Below, one piece after another: positions 1 through 7,380 of a DNA stretch of 64,000 bases. The position numbers and the translations under genes are program-made. Within the stretch, counting starts at the first letter, position 1. The number at the start of each line of letters is the position of its first letter. The stretch covers positions 1 to 64,000 of the forward strand of contig JBJXDZ010000033.1 in the NCBI GenBank assembly GCA_046154645.1, given 5' to 3'. The notes below the pieces were generated by a model. The model was not told the DNA's origin, did no database searches, and worked only from the letters and a program-made list of their open reading frames with translations. Origin of the DNA: Ga0077555 sp046154645. GTDB lineage: Bacteria; Pseudomonadota; Alphaproteobacteria; Rhizobiales; Hyphomicrobiaceae.

Positions 1-698
1 TCCGCCGCCGCGCCCGCGACCTCGCCGCAGCCGACAGCGACAAGGGATCGCTCAGAGTGAAATTGAAACTCGCCGGATGGAATGAGGACTACCGCCTCAA
101 GCTGCTCCGCCAAATGCGATAGCCCTACGTTTCCTGGCGGTCGCACTTTATCTTTGATGTGGGTCATCAGATATTTGATGGCGGCCCAGCTGTGTTCGAA
201 CCGGCGCACCGCGTTCCTGCCTTCAAATATGAAGATGGGGCGCCCGACCTCATATTCGTAGTCCGCCAGCACGTAAGTCAGCTCGACGATGGCCACGTCG
301 GAGATCGATGACGCGCCAAAAATGATTTTGCAGTAGCGATCGGTGAGCTGTACCAATGCGTAACCCGCAACGGTGACCCAATAGGACACCGCCAGGGCTT
401 CATCTCGCATGAGCGAAGGCGTATACTCCGGAGTGACGCTTTGCACCCGCCATCTTCGACCCTTCCGGTCCAGATAATATTGGCTCAGCGTGACCGCGGG
501 CTTGACGTTGCGGGGGCCAACGCCTGCCAGTGTTGTGCGGACGAGGGGATTGCGCTGCGTATGCTCGAGTCTCGATCGATCATTTCGTTCGTTCTTTATA
601 AAGATCAACCGCGGCGCCGATGGACCGGACGAACCCGAATTTTGGGGCGGTGCCGATTGAGGAGTCGACTCACCTGACTCTTCAGAACTCATCATCAT
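1..698 (-). CDS. hypothetical protein, 3' end beyond the left edge
   Basis: An uninterrupted minus-strand frame starts at ATG 696-698 and runs 232 codons off the left edge without a stop. A GAGGG lies 7 nt before the start. The N-terminus (about residues 1-30) is Ser/Pro/Gly-rich and probably disordered. A folded-looking part follows with motifs such as YYLDRKGRRW, SYWVTVAGYALVQL, and a stretch giving VAIVELTYVLADYEYEVGRPIF. I do not recognise the family and assign no function. No strong membrane segment or signal peptide is visible. It is divergent from the TetR gene, with a perfect 6-4-6 palindrome in between, so the two may share control. Codon use is less GC-rich than in most of the window. 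Confidence 0.6.
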   Translation of the reverse strand, partial: MMMSSEESGESTPQSAPPQNSGSSGPSAPRLIFIKNERNDRSRLEHTQRNPLVRTTLAGVGPRNVKPAVTLSQYYLDRKGRRWRVQSVTPEYTPSLMRDEALAVSYWVTVAGYALVQLTDRYCKIIFGASSISDVAIVELTYVLADYEYEVGRPIFIFEGRNAVRRFEHSWAAIKYLMTHIKDKVRPPGNVGLSHLAEQLEAVVLIPSGEFQFHSERSLVAVGCGEVAGAAA

Positions 699-755
699 AT
701 CCACGCCCTCACATCTACCAACTAGTCGGTTAACTTTGATCGTGAACGAATAACA

Positions 756-771
756 CTGTCAACGCTGACAG
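756..771. promoter_or_regulatory. palindrome, candidate TetR operator
   Basis: CTGTCA-ACGC-TGACAG is a perfect inverted repeat with 6-bp arms and a 4-bp spacer. It lies in the AT-richer divergent region between the unknown minus-strand gene and the TetR regulator. TetR-family repressors usually bind short palindromes beside their own gene, so autoregulation is inferred from position only. Confidence 0.4.
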
Positions 772-853
772 CCCTCATAAGTGATGTGGCCGGGCGTCAA
801 GTGTGCGATGTTGAGCGCGTGGAGCGTCTGGGAAGGATTTGCAAGGCACATCA

Positions 854-1474
854 ATGACCAAGTCAAAAACGGTTGTGCCGGAGCGGCCGTCGACATCGGA
901 TCAGATTCTGGATGCGGCCGAAGTGCTTGTGCAGAAGGGCGGCTTCAATGCGTTCAGCTACGCCGATATTTCGACGGCCGTTGGAGTCAGCAAGGCCACG
1001 ATCCATCACCATTTTCCGGCCAAAGCCGTGCTCGGACGTTGCCTGATAAAGAGGTATTCGGACCGCTTCTTCGGAATGCTCAGCGATTTGACGCGGGAAA
1101 CAGCAAGTCCCCTTCGCCGATTGCGGACGTATATCTCCATTCATGCAGCCTTGGTGCAATCCGACAAGCTTTGTCTTTGTGGCATGTTGGCTGCCGAGCT
1201 TCCGACACTTACGGGAGCGATGCGGACTGAACTCGAGGATTTCTTTCAAAAGAATATTGCCTGGGTCGCAAGTACCGTGTCCGACGCACGCTCGTCCGGC
1301 GAAGCAGCGTTCAACCAGGACCCGGCTCAGCTGGGGCGATTGATTATTGCGGGTCTCGACGGCCTTATGATCCTTGCGAGGACGCAGTCCAGCAGTGCCA
1401 CGTTTGAAGCCGACGCCTGGGAGCTGCTATCTCGCATTATCTCGACTCACCCATCGAACCGTCCAACTGGTTGA
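854..1474 (+). CDS. TetR/AcrR family transcriptional regulator
   Basis: DNA-binding repressor-type protein of 206 residues. ATG 854 is preferred over the upstream TTG 839 because AAGG sits 7 nt before it. The N-terminal helix-turn-helix is typical of TetR proteins: DQILDAAEVLVQKGGFNAFSY, then a recognition region around VGVSKATIHHHFPAKAVLG (split here from one continuous helix pair). The C-terminal ligand-binding half carries a CLCGMLAAE segment seen in one AcrR-like subgroup; its two nearby cysteines could sense thiol-reactive compounds, but that is inference. It is divergent from an unknown gene with a palindrome between them, so it probably controls itself and that neighbour. The ligand cannot be told. 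Confidence 0.9.
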   Translation: MTKSKTVVPERPSTSDQILDAAEVLVQKGGFNAFSYADISTAVGVSKATIHHHFPAKAVLGRCLIKRYSDRFFGMLSDLTRETASPLRRLRTYISIHAALVQSDKLCLCGMLAAELPTLTGAMRTELEDFFQKNIAWVASTVSDARSSGEAAFNQDPAQLGRLIIAGLDGLMILARTQSSSATFEADAWELLSRIISTHPSNRPTG

Positions 1475-1680
1475 CTGTGCCAAACCCAATCTTCGTTGCG
1501 ATCGGTGATGACCGCCGGTTACTGGCGCTGCAGCTCCCGGCTCCGAGCCCAGCCACCGCCGCAGTCACTCCGGATTGCGTGCAGAGCGTTGGCCAGCTCC
1601 GGATGGTGATGCTTTACCGGCTCAAACGGTTTGCCAGAACAGGCCGCTGAGCTTGCTCGCAGACTTACAACTGGATTGGC

Positions 1681-2682
1681 ATGCCCGTTACCCGATCTTT
1701 ACAGGAGTACGTGATCATTCCAGAGGCGAGAATCCGTCAAGGTGATGTCGTGGGCACATGGGGCACGTCGCTTTACGCCAATGACACGTCGAGCGACGTG
1801 CGCAATCTCGTGCGTGAGCTCGTTCGCCTCCCATGGTCGTCTGAACAGATTCTCACGTCGGTCCTGCAGTCGTATCCAGTCGCCCGCGACGAGGACGCAG
1901 AGGATTACCCCGACGTCTGGCTGGCGCTCGCGGATCAACTCTATGACTACGGGTTGCTCGACGAGGCGGTACAAACGCGCGTGATGCGCATTGTGCGCAG
2001 CCGGCAAGACCTCGATCTGAAACGCCAGCTAGGGTTGTCGGAGCGCGAAGCACGCGTTCGCGGCGCGATGCTCGAGAAGCTTGCCGAAAAACTGGAGCGT
2101 CCAAATCCAAAACCCAAGCCTCGCAGGACGCTCAAGGCGCCGGAGCCTATTGTCTTCCCGCCGGGAACGGTTCTCCGCTATCCCACGCAGCAGGGACTTC
2201 CGATCAACCCTTGGTTTTCCACGGCCGTCTTGGCTCGCGATTTCAAGGCCGACGGCTGGGGTACCGCGATCGTCCTGACGGCGGGCCACTTCGAAGGCTA
2301 CATGGCATGGTACGGCATGGGCCGGCTCGGCGCGCATGGACGGCCCAGCCCGAGCCTCAAGGATTGTCTCGCCAGCGGCATCGAGAACGAGCCGAACTGG
2401 GCCAACGAAACTGGGGCGGGGACGCTGGCCGTGGCCCTGGGATGCCTGCAGCCATCGATGGCGCAGAAAATGAAATTGGAAGCGATCGGCACGCTCGAGA
2501 TCGACCACCGTCGCGTCAAGACGCACGTATCGCCATTGGCGACAGCATCGCGTCGGCCGTATGCCACCCTCGACACGTTGTTCCTGAATTGGCGGTCGAA
2601 AGAGGTTGTGCCATTCGGAGATGACGACTTGCCGCTGCCACGCGTGGTCATTGCCCTGTCGGACCTGGCCCGGCGCTCTTAG
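1681..2682 (+). CDS. uncharacterised protein with N-terminal WGT-type domain
   Basis: A 333-residue protein with no signal peptide or membrane helix. Residues about 24-140 begin VGTWGTSLYANDTSSDVR and continue with VWLALADQLYDYGLLDE, a helical layout resembling small uncharacterised proteins of Gram-positive bacteria that start WGT-x(4)-DD-x-A-x-DVR. That likeness is from memory and similar to, but not certainly the same as, DUF4259. A basic Pro/Lys linker (about 140-155) leads to a second domain of about 180 residues that I do not recognise. The start follows a 206-bp gap and lacks a strong Shine-Dalgarno. No neighbour explains its role. Confidence 0.75.
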   Translation: MPVTRSLQEYVIIPEARIRQGDVVGTWGTSLYANDTSSDVRNLVRELVRLPWSSEQILTSVLQSYPVARDEDAEDYPDVWLALADQLYDYGLLDEAVQTRVMRIVRSRQDLDLKRQLGLSEREARVRGAMLEKLAEKLERPNPKPKPRRTLKAPEPIVFPPGTVLRYPTQQGLPINPWFSTAVLARDFKADGWGTAIVLTAGHFEGYMAWYGMGRLGAHGRPSPSLKDCLASGIENEPNWANETGAGTLAVALGCLQPSMAQKMKLEAIGTLEIDHRRVKTHVSPLATASRRPYATLDTLFLNWRSKEVVPFGDDDLPLPRVVIALSDLARRS

Positions 2683-2996
2683 GGAGATGAATGCGCCAAT
2701 CGGCCGTTCCGCTTGTATGGCACCGAAAAGTGATCGGTTGGTGTTGGGTCAGCCTGGCTCTCACGCGACAGCCGAGGACCTGCCATCCAGTCTGACGACA
2801 ATGCGCCCGCAACGCTGATGACGCGCTCGCTGCACCTGGTGTCGGCTTCACAATTGCGAGCGTCCGTCGGCTGAAGTCAAGGCTCGGTGATAGCAACGAC
2901 TGACGCGCATCGGCTTCCGCAGGCTCAGCCGGTCTTCGTGCCTGCCCGCAGGTGACATGCCGCCGTCGGCGCACGTGCGTAGCGCTTGGCGCACAG
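2683..2996. other. intergenic, no supported gene
   Basis: The stretch between the WGT-type protein and the dctP terminator has only short Arg/Ala-rich frames that look like GC-rich shadows. No Shine-Dalgarno plus start, repeat or RNA structure stands out. It may be decayed DNA of the accessory left end. Confidence 0.5.
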
Positions 2997-3028
2997 AAAC
3001 GAAAACGGGAGCCCAAGGGCCCCCGTTT
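2997..3028 (-). terminator. rho-independent terminator of dctP
   Basis: The hairpin has arms AAACGGG-A-GCCC (3003-3014) and GGGC-C-CCCGTTT (3017-3028), with one A/C mismatch. On the minus strand it is followed by TTTTCGTTT. It lies 28 nt past the dctP stop. Confidence 0.75.
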
Positions 3029-3055
3029 CCGTCACGTTATCCGCAGCTGATCGCC

Positions 3056-4168
3056 TTACTTCTTCGCGGGCCAGTAGTGGTCGGCCGAGAAGTTGTAGTT
3101 CGGGTAGACCGAGCGTCGCGTCGGCACCACCTGCGAGGCATATTCGCGCTGGCTGTCGTAGACCTTCTTGAAGAACGGGTTCTTGGCCACCTCGGCGGCC
3201 GCGATCTCGTCCCAGGTCTCGAGGATCTTCTTCTGGATATCCGCCGGCGTCGTCTCGATCTTGACGCCGTGCTTCTCCGTCAGTTCCTTCAGCGCCGCGG
3301 CGTTGAGCTTGTTCAGGATCTGCGCCGAGCGCAGCGTCGCTTCATTGGCGGTCGACTGCATGAGGATCTGCAGATCAGGCGGGATGGTTTTCCACACGTC
3401 GCCGTTGACGAAGATCTCGAGCACGGTGGCGGGCTCGTGCACCGACGGCATGTAGAAGTGCTTCCACACCAGATGGAAACCGATCTTCATGTCCTCGGCC
3501 GGTCCCACCCACTCGCCGCACTCGATGGCGCCGCGCTCGGCAGCCGGCACGATTTCGCCGCCGGGCATGTTGACGGTGGCCATGCCGGCCTTGCTGAACA
3601 CCTCGGCCGTGAGACCGGTCTGGCGGCACTTGCGGCCCTTCAGGTCCTCCCAACTTTTCACCGGCGTCTTGAACCAACCGAGCACCTGGTTCGACACCGA
3701 GGTCATTGGGAAGACGACGATATTGCGATCAAGCACCTTCTGATAGAACTCGTTGTACAGCGCCTGGCCGCCACCATCCTGCAGCCAACCCAGATAGTCG
3801 TACATGTCCATGCCGAAGGGGCCACCCGGCGCGACGCCGAACAGAGCCGAAGCGCGGTTCTTGCCGACCCAGTAGGCTGCACCCGAATGGGCGCCATCGA
3901 GCACCTTCTTGTGCGTGGCATCGAGCACCTCGAACGGCGGCACCAGAGAGCCGGCCGCAAACACCTCGATCTCGAGACGCCCGCCGGAGGCAGCCTTCAC
4001 GCGATCCGCCCACCACTTCAGGTTATCGTGAATGGTCGTCGTCGGAGGAAAGGCCGACGTGAACTTCAGCTTGATGGGCGCCGGAGATTGTGCGGCGGCC
4101 GGTGGTACCGGGGATAGTGCGAGCAGCGCGCCAAGCGCTGCGCCAACAAAGGCAGTCAGTCGTTGCAT
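3056..4168 (-). CDS. dctP: TRAP transporter substrate-binding protein, TakP-like
   Basis: A periplasmic binding protein of 370 residues for a TRAP (sodium-driven) importer. ATG 4168 follows GGAG with a 9-nt spacer; the TTG codon before it is less likely. A signal peptide ends near AAAQSPAP. The mature protein has the DctP fold, and the segment GEWVGPAEDMKIGFH followed by YMPSVHEPA matches the TakP-type group that binds 2-oxo acids or monocarboxylates. No dctQ or dctM membrane subunit lies beside it, so its partner must be encoded elsewhere. A CTAG-rich repeat precedes the start and a terminator follows the stop, so it is likely monocistronic. Confidence 0.92.
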   Translation of the reverse strand: MQRLTAFVGAALGALLALSPVPPAAAQSPAPIKLKFTSAFPPTTTIHDNLKWWADRVKAASGGRLEIEVFAAGSLVPPFEVLDATHKKVLDGAHSGAAYWVGKNRASALFGVAPGGPFGMDMYDYLGWLQDGGGQALYNEFYQKVLDRNIVVFPMTSVSNQVLGWFKTPVKSWEDLKGRKCRQTGLTAEVFSKAGMATVNMPGGEIVPAAERGAIECGEWVGPAEDMKIGFHLVWKHFYMPSVHEPATVLEIFVNGDVWKTIPPDLQILMQSTANEATLRSAQILNKLNAAALKELTEKHGVKIETTPADIQKKILETWDEIAAAEVAKNPFFKKVYDSQREYASQVVPTRRSVYPNYNFSADHYWPAKK

Positions 4169-4183
4169 CAAAGGTAACTCCCT

Positions 4184-4206
4184 AGTCTTGCTAGACTTGC
4201 TAGACT
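4184..4206. promoter_or_regulatory. CTAG repeat upstream of dctP
   Basis: AGTCT-TGCT-AGACT is a perfect inverted repeat (4184-4197), and the 9-mer TGCTAGACT occurs twice in tandem (4189-4197 and 4198-4206). It starts 15 bp before the dctP ATG. Overlapping inverted and direct repeats suggest a regulator site, but the regulator is unknown. Confidence 0.4.
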
Positions 4207-4395
4207 TGCGTCAAGGCGGCACTTGTCCCGTGCCGTCGAGGGAGTGTAGCAGGCCAATTCACGCTGCGACAGAAGTTCAAGGCTCGGGTCTTAAGACGTC
4301 AGAGCAGTTCGTGTTTGGCAGGTGAGCCGGGGCTGGCTTATCGTACTGGGGAACGCCGCGCCGCTGTCGCGGCACTGTGAGAAGGGCCGCTGCGC

Positions 4396-5592
4396 ATGGA
4401 CACCACCTTCGACAGCAAGCCGGCAACCCAGTTCCCGGATGCCAAGGCGCGCGCCTTGACGGTGGCCGGCCTGCTGCGCGCTTCCACCAAACGCATCGAG
4501 GCCGACCGCGAGTTGCCGTCGCACGTCCTTGCCGCCTTGCACGAGGCACGGCTGTTCCGCATGCTGTTGCCCCGTTCGCTCGGCGGCGACGAACTTGATC
4601 CGCCGACGCTGGCCGAGGTGACCGCGATCATTTCGGCTGCCGATGCCAGCACGGCCTGGTGCATCGGCCAGGGCAGCGGTTGTTCGATGTCGGCCGCCTT
4701 CATGGACGCGCCGGCAGCCCGGCAGGTGTTCGGACCGGCCGACGCCGTCCTCGCCTGGGGTGCGGGGGCGGCCGGCAGGGCCATTGCCACCAAGACCGGC
4801 TATCGAGTGAGCGGCCAATGGGGATTTGCCAGCGGCAGCCGGCACGCCACCTGGCTTGGCGCCCACTGCAAGGTTTTCGAGGCCGACGGCAAGCCGCGCC
4901 TGCGCCCCGACGGCCGGCACGCCGAGCGCACGGCCCTCTTCCCGCGGACCACGGCCACGATTCACGATGTTTGGCAGGTGATGGGCCTCAAGGGCACCGG
5001 CAGCGACAGCTACGAGGTGACCGACATCGACGTGCCCACCGAGCTGACGCTCGACCGGGACAACCAGGCCGAATGTCGGGAAGCGGGGCCGCTGTTCCGG
5101 ATTCCGACCACCATGGCCTATTCGGCTGCCTTCAGCGGCGTCATGCTCGGCATCGCCCGCGGCGCACTCGACGACATGGCAGCGCTGGCCATGGCCAAGA
5201 CGCCACGCGGCGCCACCTCATCGATGCGTGAAAGCGCCGTGCTGCAATCGGATCTGGCTCGCCTCGAGGCCCGCTGGCGCGCTCTCAGGGCGCTGCAGCA
5301 GATGACGCTGCGCCAGGTGTGGGATGGCGTCTCTCGCGGCGGCGAGCTGACGCTGCAGAACCGCATCGACTGGCGACTTGCGACCACGCACGCGATCAAT
5401 GATGGCGTCCAGATCGTGATGGAGGTCTATCGGGCAGCCGGTCAGACCGCCATCTTCGAGGAGAACCCCTTCGAGCAGCGGCTGCGCGATGCGCTTTCGG
5501 CCTCGCAGCAGGTCCAGGGCCGCACCACGCACTACATGACCGTCGGGCGGCATCTGCTGGGCCTGGCGCCGGACACCATGATGTTCATTTGA
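4396..5592 (+). CDS. acyl-CoA dehydrogenase-like flavoprotein
   Basis: A 398-residue cytosolic flavoenzyme of the acyl-CoA dehydrogenase superfamily. The N-terminal helical domain (RIEADRELPSHVLAALHEARLFRMLLP) and SLGG are followed by STAWCIGQG, and the beta domain has VSGQWGFASGSRHATWLG, then GLKGTGSDSYEV. That set is closest to group D flavin-dependent hydroxylase or desulfurisation-type members (HpaB/HsaA/DszC-like) rather than true fatty-acyl dehydrogenases: no clear catalytic Glu context for acyl-CoA is seen. The substrate is unknown and no flavin reductase is adjacent. It stands alone between dctP (divergent) and gmd. Confidence 0.85.
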   Translation: MDTTFDSKPATQFPDAKARALTVAGLLRASTKRIEADRELPSHVLAALHEARLFRMLLPRSLGGDELDPPTLAEVTAIISAADASTAWCIGQGSGCSMSAAFMDAPAARQVFGPADAVLAWGAGAAGRAIATKTGYRVSGQWGFASGSRHATWLGAHCKVFEADGKPRLRPDGRHAERTALFPRTTATIHDVWQVMGLKGTGSDSYEVTDIDVPTELTLDRDNQAECREAGPLFRIPTTMAYSAAFSGVMLGIARGALDDMAALAMAKTPRGATSSMRESAVLQSDLARLEARWRALRALQQMTLRQVWDGVSRGGELTLQNRIDWRLATTHAINDGVQIVMEVYRAAGQTAIFEENPFEQRLRDALSASQQVQGRTTHYMTVGRHLLGLAPDTMMFI

Positions 5593-5742
5593 AGAGTTAA
5601 TGCGGGCCACTGTTGTAGAGCTGGCCGTTCAGCTTGTCGGACGGCGCAGGGTTGTCTTTTGCGCCGATCCATGGCGAAAGAGGGCATCGGCACTCGGATT
5701 TTTTCAACGCCCGCACGCCCGGCCTGAAGGACCTGTCACCGC

Positions 5743-6810
5743 ATGAAGCCCAAGGTTGCACTGATCACCGGCGTTACCGGCCAGGACGGCGCCTATCTGG
5801 CAGAGCTGCTGCTGGGCAAGGGATATGAGGTGCACGGCATCAAGCGGCGAGCCTCACAGTTCAACACCGACCGCATCGACCATCTCTACGTCGACCCGCA
5901 CATCGAAACCGCGCGCTTCTTCCTGCACTACGGCGACATGACGGACTCGACCAACCTGATCCGCATCGTGGCGGAGACGAAGCCGGACGAGATCTACAAT
6001 CTCGCCGCACAATCCCATGTGCAGGTGAGCTTCGACACGCCCGAATACACGGCGCAGGCCGACGCGGTCGGCACGCTGCGCATTCTGGAAGCCTTGCGCA
6101 TCCTCGGCATGGAAAAGTCGGTGCGCTTCTATCAGGCGTCGACCTCGGAGCTGTACGGCAAGGTGCAGGAGACACCGCAGAAGGAAACGACGCCGTTCTA
6201 TCCGCGCTCGCCCTATGCCGCCGCCAAGCTCTACGCCTACTGGATCACGGTCAACTATCGTGAAGCCTACGGCATACACGCCTCGAACGGCATCCTGTTC
6301 AATCACGAGAGCCCGATCCGTGGCGAAACCTTCGTCACGCGCAAGATTTCCCGCGCCGTGGCCGCGATCCATCTCGGCCTGCAGGACACGCTGTACATGG
6401 GTAACATCGATTCCATGCGCGACTGGGGCCACGCCCGCGATTACGTCGAGGGCATGTGGCGGATGCTGCAGCAACCGGAACCTGACGACTATGTGCTGGC
6501 CACCGGCGAGATGCATTCCGTGCGCGAGTTCATCGAGCGCGCCTTCGCCCATGTCGGCCGCCGTATCGTCTGGCAAGGCAAGAGTGTCGACGAGATCGGC
6601 ATCGACGAGACTACGGGCAAGACCGTCGTCAAGATCGACCCCGTCTACTTCCGGCCAACCGAGGTGGAACTGCTGCTCGGCGATCCCTCGAAGGCGTTCC
6701 GCAAGCTCGGCTGGAAGCACACGACACCCTTCCAGAGCCTCGTCACCGAGATGGTGGACTCGGACGTGCAGCTGTTTTCGGAGAACAAGACCAAGGTGAT
6801 GGCGGGTTGA
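5743..6810 (+). CDS. gmd: GDP-mannose 4,6-dehydratase
   Basis: Converts GDP-D-mannose to GDP-4-keto-6-deoxymannose, the first step to GDP-fucose, GDP-rhamnose or perosamine. The 355 residues match the family length. The NAD(P)-binding motif is GVTGQDG (residues 10-16), the catalytic region STSELYG (133-139) precedes the extended SDR pair Tyr158-x3-Lys162 in SPYAAAKLYAYW, and FNHESPIRGETFVTRK marks substrate binding. No GDP-fucose synthase or glycosyltransferase lies nearby, so the pathway partner is elsewhere. It converges on the DUF1203 gene with only 16 bp between stops. Confidence 0.96.
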   Translation: MKPKVALITGVTGQDGAYLAELLLGKGYEVHGIKRRASQFNTDRIDHLYVDPHIETARFFLHYGDMTDSTNLIRIVAETKPDEIYNLAAQSHVQVSFDTPEYTAQADAVGTLRILEALRILGMEKSVRFYQASTSELYGKVQETPQKETTPFYPRSPYAAAKLYAYWITVNYREAYGIHASNGILFNHESPIRGETFVTRKISRAVAAIHLGLQDTLYMGNIDSMRDWGHARDYVEGMWRMLQQPEPDDYVLATGEMHSVREFIERAFAHVGRRIVWQGKSVDEIGIDETTGKTVVKIDPVYFRPTEVELLLGDPSKAFRKLGWKHTTPFQSLVTEMVDSDVQLFSENKTKVMAG

Positions 6811-6826
6811 CGCTTGCTAGCGCTCC

Positions 6827-7294
6827 TCACACCCGTTCGATGCGGCAGTGGTAGCAGTTGTTCGAGGCCGAGCGCACGTGCACGTAGGCGACGCGCGGGT
6901 CGGCAAGAAGTTCGCTGGCCACCGCGGGAATCCTCGGCGTCTCGGTGACACGGCCGGTGCCGTAGACGATGCGGTCGTCGGCGCCGTAGCCACGCACGAT
7001 GTAGGTGGGGCTATCGAGAAACGCGGGGATGCGGTCATCGTTGCCGCCGCGCGCGCACGTCTCGGCGTGCAGGAAGATCGGCCCCACCTCGGCGTAAGGC
7101 TGCGGCGCCGGGAATGGGCGATGTGCCAGCGTCAGGTAGGCCTCGCCTACTCTCACGTCGCCAAGGCAATGCCGGCAGGGCAAGCCGTCCGAGGTGGCGA
7201 TGTGACGCTCGGGTTTCTGGCCGTTGGCGTCGAGGCCACCGGTTTGCAGGCTGCGCACCAGCTCGGTTTCAAGGGCGATGAAGCGAATAGCCAT
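6827..7294 (-). CDS. DUF1203 family protein
   Basis: A 155-residue protein matching the DUF1203 pattern: LPCRHCLGDVRVGEAYLTLAH early, then YAEVGPIFLHAE, IVRGYGADDRIVYGTG, and near the end ADPRVAYVHVRSASNNCYHC. The C-x2-C at GLPCRHC and the late cysteines might bind metal, which is inference. GGAGG precedes ATG 7294 with a short 4-nt spacer. It lies 86 bp downstream of dnaE on the same strand. The family has no established function. Confidence 0.85.
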   Translation of the reverse strand: MAIRFIALETELVRSLQTGGLDANGQKPERHIATSDGLPCRHCLGDVRVGEAYLTLAHRPFPAPQPYAEVGPIFLHAETCARGGNDDRIPAFLDSPTYIVRGYGADDRIVYGTGRVTETPRIPAVASELLADPRVAYVHVRSASNNCYHCRIERV

Positions 7295-7380
7295 GGGACC
7301 TCCGGAAGACGGGCGACGGCCTCCTGCTACGACGCGCCCTCAGCCGTGGCGACCCGGAAGTTGTGATCGGCCTTGGCCGT

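Noticed and set aside
781..1230. A 149-codon plus-strand frame overlapping the TetR gene
   Set aside because: It is out of frame with the clear TetR helix-turn-helix and has no recognisable domain.
2648..3016. A 122-codon minus-strand frame between the WGT-type gene and dctP
   Set aside because: It overlaps the end of the upstream gene and the dctP terminator, has no ribosome site, and is Arg/Ala/Ser-rich like other GC-rich shadows.
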